A stretch of DNA of 64,000 nt from CAZELM01 sp964512995 (GTDB taxonomy: Bacteria > CSSED10-310). Shown piece by piece: positions 35,277-45,884 of the stretch (position 1 is its first letter; every line of letters begins with the position of its first letter). Made by a program: the position numbers and the translations under genes. The notes under the pieces were generated by a model that saw only the letters and a program-made list of their open reading frames with translations, had not been told where the DNA came from and did no database searches. The stretch spans positions 1-64,000 of the forward strand of contig CAZELM010000005.1 of the NCBI GenBank assembly GCA_964512995.1. Direction: 5' to 3'.

Positions 35277-36569
35277 TTACGGTTTCTTGCGTTTACTCTT
35301 ACCAAGCAGGAAATCTTCCAGTGCCTTAGCTGCCAATTTCTCCGCTGTAACATCTTCTTTTTTATGTATTTCAGAAACTAATACACATTCTATCTCAAGT
35401 TTAAGTTTTAAATTAACCTGAGAGACTTCTTGATCCTTTATTACTTTTATTGGAATTCGAATCTTTTGAGTTACTTCTTTATCGATAACCAATCCTTCTG
35501 CATCCGCCCCATCAACCATTCCTGCTTCATCGATCATATCCAAGGTCGATGGTCTCTGAATGGAAAGATTTATACGGGGAACAACATCCGACCGAATCGT
35601 TGATTTTCCATCTCCATGTTCTGGTAAATCTTCAGATTTCATGGGAACTTGGTCGTCATGCTTGGAACTCTGGATGGATGCTTTTTTCATCGAAGAATCG
35701 GAAACTCGGGCGGAAATTGAATCTTCTGGAGTTGACAGTTTCGGTGTTGCTACTTTTAAAGCCGGAGATTCTGATCTGATATCAGCGAGATCTTTTCCCG
35801 GTTTGGATACAATCGTGATTGGTTTCTGATCCTTCGATCCTTGTGATATTGGTGGCGTCATCGGTGTTTTGTTTGATAACTCAGTGGGAGTTTCCCGCTG
35901 ATCTGTTCCTTTACCAGTCAGAGCATTCATTAACTCTTCTTCAAACAGAATAAATGCTTCCTCGTCATCCAGCACATCCTCTCCCGCTTTCTTTCGAAGA
36001 TGCTTGAGTGTTAAATTGGCAATACCAACAAGGGTATCCATCACGCCAATTCCCTGAGTCGCAACTGATTCATAATAAGGAACATCCATAAAATTCAGAT
36101 GGCGATTCAAATTATCGATCGGTAAAATTCCAGGGAGATCCCGTTTATTGTATTGAATAACCCAAGGTAACTTTCGGAGATACAACTTCTGCTCAGCTAA
36201 ATTTTCCTGCAAATTTTCCAGACTCTCTATATTTGCATCTAACATCGGCTCTTGAGAATCAGCAACGAAAACGACTCCATCCACACCTTTCAAGACCAGT
36301 TTCCGGGTGGAATTATAAAATACCTGACCAGGAACAGTGTACAGCTGTATCCGGGTGCTGAAATCCCCTACCTTCCCCAAACGTAAAGGCAATAAATCGA
36401 AAAACAATGTTCGGTCAGTTTCTGTTGCCAGTGATACCATTTCCCCACGCCGTACTTGTGGCATCTGATTAAAAATCCACTTGAGGTTGGTTGTTTTACC
36501 ACATAAACCCGGTCCGTAATAAACAATTTTTGCTGACATTTCCATTGTTGCATAATTAAAAAATACCAT
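35277..36569 (-). CDS. MglA-like small GTPase with long C-terminal extension
   Basis: The start at 36569 (MVFFNYATMEM) fits an AGGA site upstream and typical MglA N-termini. Of 430 residues, the first 200 are the GTPase: GPGLCGKTT P-loop, TETDRTLFFDLLPL, YTVPGQVFYN (switch II; Gln replaces nothing critical), VVFVADSQ, and QYNKRDLP (NKxD). MglA sets front-rear polarity in Myxococcus and similar proteins are widespread in bacteria. The remaining 230 residues are low-complexity, rich in Ser, Pro, Asp and Lys, ending with a short ordered segment (INLSIQRPSTLD ... SQVNLKLKLEIE...EKLAAKALEDFLLGKSKRKK). No MglB/roadblock gene is nearby. Confidence 0.88.
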   Translation of the reverse strand: MVFFNYATMEMSAKIVYYGPGLCGKTTNLKWIFNQMPQVRRGEMVSLATETDRTLFFDLLPLRLGKVGDFSTRIQLYTVPGQVFYNSTRKLVLKGVDGVVFVADSQEPMLDANIESLENLQENLAEQKLYLRKLPWVIQYNKRDLPGILPIDNLNRHLNFMDVPYYESVATQGIGVMDTLVGIANLTLKHLRKKAGEDVLDDEEAFILFEEELMNALTGKGTDQRETPTELSNKTPMTPPISQGSKDQKPITIVSKPGKDLADIRSESPALKVATPKLSTPEDSISARVSDSSMKKASIQSSKHDDQVPMKSEDLPEHGDGKSTIRSDVVPRINLSIQRPSTLDMIDEAGMVDGADAEGLVIDKEVTQKIRIPIKVIKDQEVSQVNLKLKLEIECVLVSEIHKKEDVTAEKLAAKALEDFLLGKSKRKKP

Positions 36570-36611
36570 AAGAGTCCTAATCTCCTGATTTGTACTCAGC
36601 CAAAGTTTCAA

Positions 36612-36953
36612 TATCTCAACACATCAGAAACATCCCGAGCCATACGGATAGGATTATATGTAAAAGTCATTTCAAGGTCAACATAGGCACAATGGAGTCA
36701 TTTAGTCATATATATCATATATTGTGATCTGCTTGATACGAATATGCATTCAGCCAAAACTAACAAAATTTTTTCTTAACTAATTGAATAATAATAACTA
36801 TTTCATTTTCAAGATAAAATGATCATGTCAACTATCCATTGACAATATTAGACTGACATGCTACAAAGATGACCGTGGTACGCTGTTGTATATTATCCGT
36901 AACAATTTATATCGCTAAAAAAATGACATTAAAAATATTGGATAAGGTGAACT
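36612..36953. other. AT-rich intergenic region upstream of the lamin-tail gene
   Basis: No gene is seen. The region is strongly AT-rich and separates two divergent genes; it should hold promoters for both. Confidence 0.6.
36839..36867 (+). promoter_or_regulatory. Candidate sigma-70-type promoter for the lamin-tail protein gene
   Basis: A consensus -35 box, TTGACA (36839-36844), is followed after 17 bases by TACAAA (36862-36867), a 4/6 match to the -10 box, 87 bases before the ATG at 36954. AAGGTG before the ATG serves as ribosome-binding site. Confidence 0.5.
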
Positions 36954-39900
36954 ATGTTCTTGATGGTTCAGAATCAACCGATCATCGCCATTGTCTTTAT
37001 CTGTCTAACTCTACCCGTTTTGTGCAATGCGGAGATAGTAATCAATGAAGTATTTTATGATCCGATGGGGAGTGACACCGGATTTGAGTTTGTTGAAATA
37101 ATCAACACAGGACCAATCCCGATCACCCTCACGGGATATGAATTAAAACTTGCTGACTCAAATTATTTCGTATTTCCACTCTTTTCGCTTCCTCCGAATC
37201 AGCGGGTTGTTATTCATAACAACACCGATGGAATCGACACAGAAATGGACCTCTACACCGGAGCACTCGCGAATATGGGGAATACCCATGGCAGCGTAGC
37301 TCTGTTCTCCGGTTCACATTCATCAACAAATATCATTGATTATATGCAATATGGCGGCATGAATGAACAATGGGAAAGTGCAGCTATTGATGCTGGGATC
37401 TGGACAGATAATGATATGGTTTCTCTTGTTCAACCCGGTATTTCCTTAGGATTGGCCCCAGATGCAGAAGATCATAATCAATCGGCTGATTGGCAGGGAT
37501 GCCCACCGAGCCCACTTCAAGTCAACTGCATCTCAGAAACACCAACCAATACCCCCATACTGACCCCGACCGCTCCGCCACCGACTGCCACACCGACTCC
37601 TCAACCGACAGATACGCCCACCCTGACACCGACGCCTACATCGACTCCTACTGTCCCATCATGCCTCGTCATCAACGAAGTATTCTACGATCCACCCGAT
37701 ACCGACACCGGGCTGGAGTGGGTCGAGATCATCAATATCTGTCCCGATCCGATCGAGCTGACCGGATACGAGCTGAAACCTGCGGGAGCCACTTACTTTG
37801 TATTTCCGGAGTTCACACTGTCCGGTGGAGCGCGGGTGATCGTTCACATCAACGCATCCGGAGAGAACACGGATACGGAATTGTTTACCGGCCCCTCCTC
37901 CAACATGAGCAACACGGCGGGAAGCATCGTGTTATTCAGCGGTGCAACTCATTCTGTGGATACGCTGGTGGATTTCATGGAATATGGAGCGGGTGGGCAG
38001 ACATGGGAGAGCACCGCTGTTTCAAAAGGGATCTGGACTGCCGGGGACTTCGCTCCGGATGTGGCCGAAGGTGATTCGGTCAATCTCCAGCCCGATGCCG
38101 AAGATCATAACTCCGGCGCGGACTGGACCGCCTGTTTCCCGTCCCCCCTGGAGATCAACTGCTCGATCACTCCCACAACTCCACCGACCGAGACACCGAC
38201 TCCAACCCTGACTCCGATTCCAACCGACTCACCGATACCAACAAACACGCCAACCAGTCCACCGGTCCCGACCGATACACCGAATCCATCGCATACGCCG
38301 GGACCTACGGATACCCCGACCGCTCCGCCACCGACTGCCACACCGACTCCTCAACCGACAGATACGCCCACCCTGACACCGACGCCTACATCGACTCCTA
38401 CTGTCCCATCATGCCTCGTCATCAACGAAGTATTCTACGATCCACCCGATACCGACACCGGGCTGGAGTGGGTCGAGATCATCAATATCTGTCCCGATCC
38501 GATCGAGCTGACCGGATACGAGCTGAAACCTGCGGGAGCCACTTACTTTGTATTTCCGGAGTTCACACTGTCCGGTGGAGCGCGGGTGATCGTTCACATC
38601 AACGCATCCGGAGAGAACACGGATACGGAATTGTTTACCGGCCCCTCCTCCAACATGAGCAACACGGCGGGAAGCATCGTGTTATTCAGCGGTGCAACTC
38701 ATTCTGTGGATACGCTGGTGGATTTCATGGAATATGGAGCGGGTGGGCAGACATGGGAGAGCACCGCTGTTTCAAAAGGGATCTGGACTGCCGGGGACTT
38801 CGCTCCGGATGTGGCCGAAGGTGATTCGGTCAATCTCCAGCCCGATGCCGAAGATCATAACTCCGGCGCGGACTGGACCGCCTGTTTCCCGTCCCCCCTG
38901 GAGATCAACTGCTCGATCACTCCCACAACTCCACCGACCGAGACACCGACTCCAACCCTGACTCCGATTCCAACCGACTCACCGATACCAACAAACACGC
39001 CAACCAGTCCACCGGTCCCGACCGATACACCGAATCCATCGCATACGCCGGGACCTACGGATACCCCGACCGCTCCGCCACCGACTGCCACACCGACTCC
39101 TCAACCGACAGATACGCCCACCCTGACACCGACGCCTACATCGACTCCTACTGTCCCATCATGCCTCGTCATCAACGAAGTATTCTACGATCCACCCGAT
39201 ACCGACACCGGGCTGGAGTGGGTCGAGATCATCAATATCTGTCCCGATCCGATCGAGCTGACCGGATACGAGCTGAAACCTGCGGGAGCCACTTACTTTG
39301 TATTTCCGGAGTTCACACTGTCCGGTGGAGCGCGGGTGATCGTTCACATCAACGCATCCGGAGAGAACACGGATACGGAATTGTTTACCGGCCCCTCCTC
39401 CAACATGAGCAACACGGCGGGAAGCATCGTGTTATTCAGCGGTGCAACTCATTCTGTGGATACGCTGGTGGATTTCATGGAATATGGAGCGGGTGGGCAG
39501 ACATGGGAGAGCACCGCTGTTTCAAAAGGGATCTGGACTGCCGGGGACTTCGCTCCGGATGTGGCCGAAGGTGATTCGGTCAATCTCCAGCCCGATGCCG
39601 AAGATCATAACTCCGGCGCGGACTGGACCGCCTGTTTCCCGTCCCCCCTGGAGATCAACTGCTCGATCACTCCCACAACTCCACCGACCGAGACACCGAC
39701 TCCAACCCTGACTCCGATTCCAACCGACTCACCGATACCAACAAACACGCCAACCAGTCCACCGGTCCCGACCGATACACCGAATCCATCGCATACGCCG
39801 GGACCTACGGATACCCCGACCGCTCCGCCACCGACTGCCACACCGACTCCTCAACCGACAGATACGCCCACCCTGACACCGACGCCTACATCGACTCCTA

Positions 39901-40053
39901 CTGTCCCATCATGCCTCGTCATCAACGAAGTATTCTACGATCCACCCGATACCGACACCGGGCTGGAGTGGGTCGAGATCATCAATATCTGTCCCGATCC
40001 GATCGAGCTGACCGGATACGAGCTGAAACCTGCGGGAGCCACTTACTTTGTAT
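36954..40053 (+). CDS. Giant secreted lamin-tail-domain protein, 5' part up to the assembly gap
   Basis: A signal peptide (IIAIVFICLTLPVLCNAE) leads into a first lamin-tail domain (LTD): IVINEVFYDPMGSDTGFEFVEI ... TGYELK ... VFPLFSLPPNQRVVIH. After a Pro/Thr linker come three complete 250-residue modules and part of a fourth, each an LTD (VINEVFYDPPDTDTGLEW ... ADWTACFPSPLEINCS) plus a PTxTP-rich linker. The modules show no base differences on inspection, so they are recent duplicates. The frame stays open to the gap at 40054; the continuation is 40154-41575. LTD proteins of bacteria are mostly extracellular and their function is poorly known; a surface filament or adhesin is a guess. Confidence 0.85.
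37563..40053 (+). repeat. 750-bp coding tandem repeat, at least 3.3 copies without visible differences
   Basis: Copies begin at 37563, 38313, 39063 and 39813 (the last truncated by the gap). The sequence is the same at every line I compared. Each unit is exactly 250 codons. Confidence 0.93.
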
Positions 40054-40153
40054 NNNNNNNNNNNNNNNNNNNNNNNNNNNNNNNNNNNNNNNNNNNNNNN
40101 NNNNNNNNNNNNNNNNNNNNNNNNNNNNNNNNNNNNNNNNNNNNNNNNNNNNN
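40054..40153. other. Assembly gap (100 N) inside the 750-bp repeat
   Basis: Exactly 100 N. The frame before the gap is one base out of phase with the frame after it, which is expected if the gap length is a placeholder. Real copy number is unknown. Confidence 0.97.
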
Positions 40154-41575
40154 GATGGAACAGCTACACCAACTCCAACCGGAACAATTCCGACATCGAC
40201 CCCGACAGGAATACCCAGCTATCGATATGGTGTTGTGATCAATGAAGTGCTGCTGGATCCCGAAGGCACGGATACAGGGATGGAATTTGTCGAATTGTAT
40301 AATAATACTGATCAGCCAATTGATTTGACAGGATATGACCTGAAACCTGACGGAGCCAATTATTTCACATTCAGTGACTTTGTTTTGGAATCGGACCGTT
40401 ATGTCACGATTCATATCAATGCCGAAGGGACGTCCACTCAGACCGATCTATATGCCGGTATTTCTGTCAACATGAGTAATGCGTCGGGTTCCATTGTTCT
40501 GTTCAGTTCGACAACACATAGTCAAAGTACTATCGTTGATTTTATGGAATATGGGGAAGGTGGGCAGACATGGGAATCTGCAGCAGTTCAGGCCGGTATC
40601 TGGACATCAGGCGATTTTGCCGAAATTGGTGATGAGGAAGGGAAATCATTGAACCTGTGCCCCAATGGGATGGATTTGGATACCGGATCTAATTGGCAGA
40701 TCGATGTGATCAGCAATGGTGATAGCAATCCATGCAATACTCCCCCAGACACACCCACACCGACGATGACACCCACATCGACGGCTACGCCCACAATCAC
40801 ACCCACTCCCCATCCGACCATTGAGCCAGTCATTTATCTGGCGGGATTTGGTAACACGCATTACCGTGCTTATTCTGGTGGAATTATTCAGATACTCGCA
40901 TGGATTACTGATCCATTGAACGATATCACATCGGTGAAAGCATATTATGGAGGGGAACCCATTCTGGAACTGTGGGATGATGGAAATCATGGGGATTTTG
41001 GCGATGGGGACGGTCTATATGGATTTGAAATGACAGTACCACCCCCCGATAATCAGGGTCGTTCATCTACAGGGGACCTGTTACGGTTACAGATTAAGAT
41101 CGTTGCTGAAGATAATATGGGTTATTCCAGTTCAGCATGGCCCTATCTAACGGTTTCAGACGGTCGGGTACCATCATTTCCTGCTCCGGAAACCCCTGAT
41201 TGGTGGCTCGATGCTTCAATGCAATGTGGCAGGTATCAGGCATCTTCATCCAATGGTCCGAACATATTCGCAGCCGGTTTCATGAATTCGCGAGTTTACT
41301 CCGAATCCGGAGGTACTATTACCTTAGTGGCGGTTACGACCGGCTCTATACCGGTTAAAGAAGTCGAGATGTATTATAATGGATTACCGACCGGCGTATT
41401 TCTTCAGGATGATGGTCAGCACGCCGACTTCGGACCGCATGATGGTGTGTTTGGCCTGATTATCCCCATTTCTGAAGGGATTCTGCCACCGGGTGAAATT
41501 CTGATCCAGTTGATGGCAAGAGATTTTGACGGTCAAACCAGTGATTTGTGGCCTTACCTTACGATTAGTGATTAA
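40154..41575 (+). CDS. Giant lamin-tail-domain protein, 3' part after the assembly gap
   Basis: The open frame enters from the gap in phase (DGTATPTPTGTIPT) and contains a diverged LTD (VVINEVLLDPEGTDTGMEFVEL ... VDFMEYGEGGQTWES), a Pro/Thr linker, and two similar beta domains: VIYLAGFGNTHYRAYSGG ... WDDGNHGDFGDGDGLYGFEM, and IFAAGFMNSRVYSESGG ... QDDGQHADFGPHDGVFGL. The Asp/Gly-rich turns may bind calcium. It ends without the GPIG sorting tail. Almost certainly the same gene as 36954-40053; a separate gene fragment is less likely because no start or promoter precedes it. Confidence 0.85.
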   Translation, partial: DGTATPTPTGTIPTSTPTGIPSYRYGVVINEVLLDPEGTDTGMEFVELYNNTDQPIDLTGYDLKPDGANYFTFSDFVLESDRYVTIHINAEGTSTQTDLYAGISVNMSNASGSIVLFSSTTHSQSTIVDFMEYGEGGQTWESAAVQAGIWTSGDFAEIGDEEGKSLNLCPNGMDLDTGSNWQIDVISNGDSNPCNTPPDTPTPTMTPTSTATPTITPTPHPTIEPVIYLAGFGNTHYRAYSGGIIQILAWITDPLNDITSVKAYYGGEPILELWDDGNHGDFGDGDGLYGFEMTVPPPDNQGRSSTGDLLRLQIKIVAEDNMGYSSSAWPYLTVSDGRVPSFPAPETPDWWLDASMQCGRYQASSSNGPNIFAAGFMNSRVYSESGGTITLVAVTTGSIPVKEVEMYYNGLPTGVFLQDDGQHADFGPHDGVFGLIIPISEGILPPGEILIQLMARDFDGQTSDLWPYLTISD

Positions 41576-41602
41576 CATACTGGAAAGGGCTTATGGAAAA
41601 CA

Positions 41603-41908
41603 ATGTTATGTGAATTTTCGATAGCACCGATCGGTTCCGGAGAGTCGCTGGGTGAAGATATTGCTTTAATTATCGATATCATTGACCGAAGTGGCATGAC
41701 ATATCAGACTCACGCAATGGGAACACTGGTGGAGGGAGATTGGGAATCCATCATGAACCTGATCAGAACATGCCGGGATCAGATGAAAAAAAAATATCAC
41801 AGAATCTCGATCCGAATAGCCATCGATGATCGTGATGGCGTCACCAATCAATTGAGAAAAAAGGTAGAAATTCTCGAAGAACATATGGGGCGGCACATTC
41901 AAAAATAA
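41603..41908 (+). CDS. Thiamine-binding MTH1187/YkoF-like protein
   Basis: GGAAA precedes the ATG. The 101-residue protein has the conserved N-terminus of the MTH1187/YqgV family (FSIAPIGSGESLGEDIALIIDIIDRSGMTYQTHAMGT split over residues 5-41) followed by E-G-D-W and RISIRIAIDDR. These small ferredoxin-fold proteins bind thiamine or related compounds in the cytoplasm. The stop and the next start overlap as TAATG, so it is translationally coupled to the oxidoreductase gene. Why the two are linked is unclear. Confidence 0.85.
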   Translation: MLCEFSIAPIGSGESLGEDIALIIDIIDRSGMTYQTHAMGTLVEGDWESIMNLIRTCRDQMKKKYHRISIRIAIDDRDGVTNQLRKKVEILEEHMGRHIQK

Positions 41909-44799
41909 TGGGAAGCCCTTCACGACACCAGTTCAAACGGATTCATCGTGCATTATCATCCAAGTTAGCAGGATCTGCCTACTTTGATGATATCATCCGC
42001 CATCAATACTCTACTGCTGCCTGTAGTTATCGGATTATCCCGATGGGAGTTGTTTTTCCGAAATGTATTGAGGATGTGATCCACATCGTTCGTGTTGCAC
42101 GAGATTTTTTAATTCCGGTGACCGCAAGGGGAGCAGGGACAGGGCTTGCAGGCAGCGCGTTGGGAAATGGCCTGATCATCGATTTTTCTCGATTTATGAA
42201 TCGAATCACGGCGATCGATCTGATCAATCATCGGATTAGAGTGGAACCGGGTGTTATCCCAGACAACATCGATCATGTACTGGCATCTTCTGGATTTTTC
42301 TTTCCCCCTGATCCTGGAAGCAAACGATTTTGCACCATTGGTGGCATGGTCGGAAATAATGCAAGTGGTCCCCATACCATTCAATATGGATCGACGCAGC
42401 AGTATGTCACCGGAGTTGATCTGGTCCTGGCAGATGCAGCGGAATATCACTTTTCGGACAAAATGAAACTATCGACATCTGACCAATCTTCCAATCGAAT
42501 CATCAACGGTATTGACAATATTCTTACATCCCATCTATCGAAAATCACTCGATGTCTTCCCCAGACATCCAAAAACGCCAGCGGGTATCTGCTTCGGAAT
42601 ATAAAAGATACACAAGGCAATATAAACATCGCTGCATTAATTGCCGGGTCCGAGGGGACACTCGGTCTCATTACATCACTGGAATTACAGATCCTCCCAC
42701 TCCCCCATAATAAAGGCTCACTGATTCTGTTTTTTGATTCGATGGAAGCAGCGATTGATGCTGTTTTACTGATTCGAACGATGAAACCAGTATTATTAGA
42801 GATGATCGGGGAAACCATTTTCAATATCGTGCATCGAAGCACAATCCATATCGATATCCCGTTCCCTCAGAATTACCAGGTATTGCTTCTGATTGAGTTT
42901 CATTGTGATACGCTCGATGAACTCAAATCGAAATTATCTGAATTAGAAAAACTCATGGTTGGCCCCGGACGGCTCGCTCGTTCTGCCTGCCAATTATTAA
43001 AGAAAAAAGAAATCGATCAGATGCATGCCATTCGTAATATGATCAGCCCTTTGCTCTATCGAAATGCTTCTCTTACCCCCATCCGACTCATCGATGACTC
43101 AGTTGTTCCGATTCAAAACCTGCCTCGTTACGTCAAAAGTCTTATTAAAACCATAAAACGGTTTGATATTGAGGGAACGCTATGGGGACATGCAGGTGAG
43201 GGGAATCTCCACATCCTTCCGTGCATGAATATCAATAGATCCGATTTTGTATCCAAAATGGAAAATTTAGCACAGGGGATGGTCGATCTGATCAAACACT
43301 ACAATGGGAGTTTATCTGGTGAGTATGGTGATGGACTGCTCCGAAGTCCATTTCTTCCATTCATGATGGGGGAAGCCTATAGTGTTTTCGAGGAATTGAA
43401 GACGCTGTTTGATCCGACGCATCTTATGAATCCGGGTAAAATCGTTGGCGGTAATCGCGATCATCTTACCGATAACATCAAGTTATTCGATCTATGGAAT
43501 ATCCGAAAGACAGAATCCCGACTGGATGAGCCATGGATTTTGGAATCACTGAAACGCTGTAGTTCCTGTGGTGTTTGCCGATCCTACTGCCCGGTTTTCC
43601 TTTCGACTCACGACACCATGAGCACACCCCGAAGTCATGCGAACTTGATCGGCCGGATACTCAGCAACCAATCTGACACAAATCAGGGAATTGTTACGCC
43701 ACAGGATCGGTATTATCTGGATTTATGCATTGCGTGTGGATTATGTCTGACAGAATGTCCATCTGGAGTTGATATTCCTGGAATAGTACAGATCGCTAAA
43801 CAGGTCAACAATGAAAATTGGGGAGTTTCACTATCAGATCGATTCATTGCATCATCTGGATTTACCGGTTATCTTGGGAGTCAGCAGCCCAGACTATCGA
43901 ACTATCTTTTAAGTAACCGTGTGTTCCGATTTATAATGGCGCAGGTATTAAAAATGGAACAACGAAGAGGTTTACCCTCTTATTGTGAGAACACATCCAG
44001 CCACTATACAAAACTCCCATCACTGCGCACGAGGCGTGCCATCGTTTATTACCCCGGTTGTTTTGCTCGTTATCATGATTTTCACGGTGAAAGTAAAGCT
44101 GTTATCGAAATTCTATTATTGCATGGTTTTTTTCCGTTTATCCCGCAGATTCATTGTTGTGGGATTTCACAAATCATCAATGGACGTGCTGAATCAATCA
44201 GGAAAAGTGCCAGCGACAACATCACCACGCTCCATGATCTGGTGAAAGGTGGCATGCAGATTATCACATCATCTCCATCGTGCGGATTTGCATTCCGCCA
44301 TGAGTATCCCATTCTGCTTCAAACTACTGAATCTGTTCAGGTAGCAGAACAGATGCTGGACATCCACGAACTGCTTATAAGGCTCCTTGGTAAAGGTAAG
44401 CTGGTAACTAATCTGAAGCCGCTTCAATATTTCCTTGCCGTGCATAAGCCATGTCATATGCGGACGTTGGGGGTGGATGACATACAAGTGAGTTTGCTGC
44501 GTATGATCCCAAATCTTCAGATTCATATTCTTCATCCCCATTGCTGTGGAATGTCTGGGAATTATGGCCTACAAAAGACCAATTTTGATCTATCGTTTGC
44601 GATCGGGGAGCCACTGTTTGATGAAATCAAACAGGTACAACCGGATTTTGTGGTGAGCGCTTGTGGAAAATGTCGAATGCAGATTGAGCAGGCATGTGGC
44701 ATAAAAACATCCCATCCGATGAGTATACTGGCAGAATCATATGGCTTGATAGCACACCAATCGGGTCTTGAACTGAAATATGGTCAACGTAAGAAATAA
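41908..44799 (+). CDS. FAD-linked oxidase / Fe-S oxidoreductase fusion (GlcD-GlcF, D-lactate dehydrogenase-like)
   Basis: The 963-residue protein joins two halves. Residues 1-500 form a vanillyl-alcohol-oxidase-type FAD domain: VTARGAGTGLAGSALGNG for FAD pyrophosphate, PPDPGSKRFCTIGGMVGNNASG, and LWGHAGEGNLHI, then an FAD-oxidase C-terminal domain. Residues about 545-965 form a GlcF/LldE-type part with two ferredoxin motifs, CSSCGVCRSYC and CIACGLCLTEC, and two CCG domains (CCGISQ; CCGMSGNYG). Such fusions oxidise D-lactate, glycolate or 2-hydroxyglutarate and pass electrons to a quinone or other acceptor; the substrate is not evident. Not a membrane protein by sequence. Confidence 0.92.
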   Translation: MGSPSRHQFKRIHRALSSKLAGSAYFDDIIRHQYSTAACSYRIIPMGVVFPKCIEDVIHIVRVARDFLIPVTARGAGTGLAGSALGNGLIIDFSRFMNRITAIDLINHRIRVEPGVIPDNIDHVLASSGFFFPPDPGSKRFCTIGGMVGNNASGPHTIQYGSTQQYVTGVDLVLADAAEYHFSDKMKLSTSDQSSNRIINGIDNILTSHLSKITRCLPQTSKNASGYLLRNIKDTQGNINIAALIAGSEGTLGLITSLELQILPLPHNKGSLILFFDSMEAAIDAVLLIRTMKPVLLEMIGETIFNIVHRSTIHIDIPFPQNYQVLLLIEFHCDTLDELKSKLSELEKLMVGPGRLARSACQLLKKKEIDQMHAIRNMISPLLYRNASLTPIRLIDDSVVPIQNLPRYVKSLIKTIKRFDIEGTLWGHAGEGNLHILPCMNINRSDFVSKMENLAQGMVDLIKHYNGSLSGEYGDGLLRSPFLPFMMGEAYSVFEELKTLFDPTHLMNPGKIVGGNRDHLTDNIKLFDLWNIRKTESRLDEPWILESLKRCSSCGVCRSYCPVFLSTHDTMSTPRSHANLIGRILSNQSDTNQGIVTPQDRYYLDLCIACGLCLTECPSGVDIPGIVQIAKQVNNENWGVSLSDRFIASSGFTGYLGSQQPRLSNYLLSNRVFRFIMAQVLKMEQRRGLPSYCENTSSHYTKLPSLRTRRAIVYYPGCFARYHDFHGESKAVIEILLLHGFFPFIPQIHCCGISQIINGRAESIRKSASDNITTLHDLVKGGMQIITSSPSCGFAFRHEYPILLQTTESVQVAEQMLDIHELLIRLLGKGKLVTNLKPLQYFLAVHKPCHMRTLGVDDIQVSLLRMIPNLQIHILHPHCCGMSGNYGLQKTNFDLSFAIGEPLFDEIKQVQPDFVVSACGKCRMQIEQACGIKTSHPMSILAESYGLIAHQSGLELKYGQRKK

Positions 44800-45073
44800 A
44801 TCAGACCATTTGAAGTTGTGCGTTGTTAGCAGAGGAAAAGCAAATTGCGCTGATAATGCTCAAACCACCACGAACAAACCCAAATTGGAAACGACCGTTC
44901 GGTTGACTTATTCCATCAATGTGCTTGCCAATACAACAAAATTCTTGTAGTAATGGAAGCTACAGCGGGATGGGAGTGATGATCGATATAAAGCTTCCTG
45001 AACTCGCTTCTCTTTATATCATCCTATTTTAGGAAACGAGAAGAAATGATGATTCTGAGTGGAGGTTTTCATT

Positions 45074-45811
45074 GTGAAAAATTCAGACTCCGATGCTGGT
45101 GTTTATCTGGTATGTTATCAGACAAAGACGATTCGGCTTCAACCGAACCAACATATCACCATTGGACGAGAAAAATATAATGATGTTGTCCTCAATGATC
45201 TTCTTGTCTCCCGGCAACATGCAGAGATCAGTTGGAAAAAAGATCAGTTTGTTATCAAAGATTTGAAAAGCCGAAACGGTACCTATGTCAACAACAAGCA
45301 AATCACCACAAAAGGTCTTACGGAGGGTGATGTTATCAAAATAGGAGGGTATGAGTTTACTCTTCGGACTGCTACACATATGGATGTCGAACAATTTTTG
45401 CTGCGTGAAAAAGTCAGAATGTCCACGCAACAAACATTGACCGGTTCCGATTTAGGACTTCGATTCAGCGATAAAGGATTCTCCGGCAGTCTCGCGGCTT
45501 TAAGCATGGAAGAAATAGTTCAAACCCTTTCACAATGTTTAAAAACGGGAGTTTTGACTATCAAAAAGCCGAAAGAGGTTGAGCATTCTGGATTTTTATA
45601 TTTTGAAAACGGCGAGATAGTCCATGGAGAAATGGACGGGCTCGATGGCTTGGATGCGGTCTTACATATTATTAATCTCAATGAGGGACAATTTGAGTTT
45701 CAGAATGACATCGCGCCACTCAGTCACACCGTCGAGCAATCGACAATCAGCATACTACTCGAAGCTGCACGGAAAAAAGACGAATCACATCGGAGACAGA
45801 CTCAATCCTAA
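45074..45811 (+). CDS. FHA domain protein with DUF4388
   Basis: The start is GTG 45074, because GGAGG is 8 bases upstream and an earlier in-frame GTG (45059) overlaps that site. Of 245 residues, the N-terminal 90 are an FHA domain (ITIGREKYNDVVLNDLLVSRQHAEI, GRE and SRQHA motifs; RNGTYVNNKQI), which binds phosphothreonine. The C-terminal part (about 125-225) is a DUF4388/PATAN-like domain (FSGSLAALSMEEIVQTLSQCLKTGVLTI ... GFLYFENGEIVHGEM). It faces a Ser/Thr kinase gene and may be its target (inference). Confidence 0.9.
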   Translation: MKNSDSDAGVYLVCYQTKTIRLQPNQHITIGREKYNDVVLNDLLVSRQHAEISWKKDQFVIKDLKSRNGTYVNNKQITTKGLTEGDVIKIGGYEFTLRTATHMDVEQFLLREKVRMSTQQTLTGSDLGLRFSDKGFSGSLAALSMEEIVQTLSQCLKTGVLTIKKPKEVEHSGFLYFENGEIVHGEMDGLDGLDAVLHIINLNEGQFEFQNDIAPLSHTVEQSTISILLEAARKKDESHRRQTQS

Positions 45812-45884
45812 AAATACTCCCTAATGATTATTTCTTTAAACGACAGCACTCCCCCGAAATCAATCAAGACTGCTCAGATGAGGA

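Noticed and set aside
37659..39847. Repeated 62-, 78- and 137-residue open frames in other frames of the 750-bp units
   Set aside because: They recur only because the DNA repeat recurs; the lamin-tail frame explains the sequence.
36954..41575. Two independent genes on either side of the gap
   Set aside because: The sequence after the gap continues the linker and domain pattern with no start or promoter; the phase shift is explained by an arbitrary gap length.
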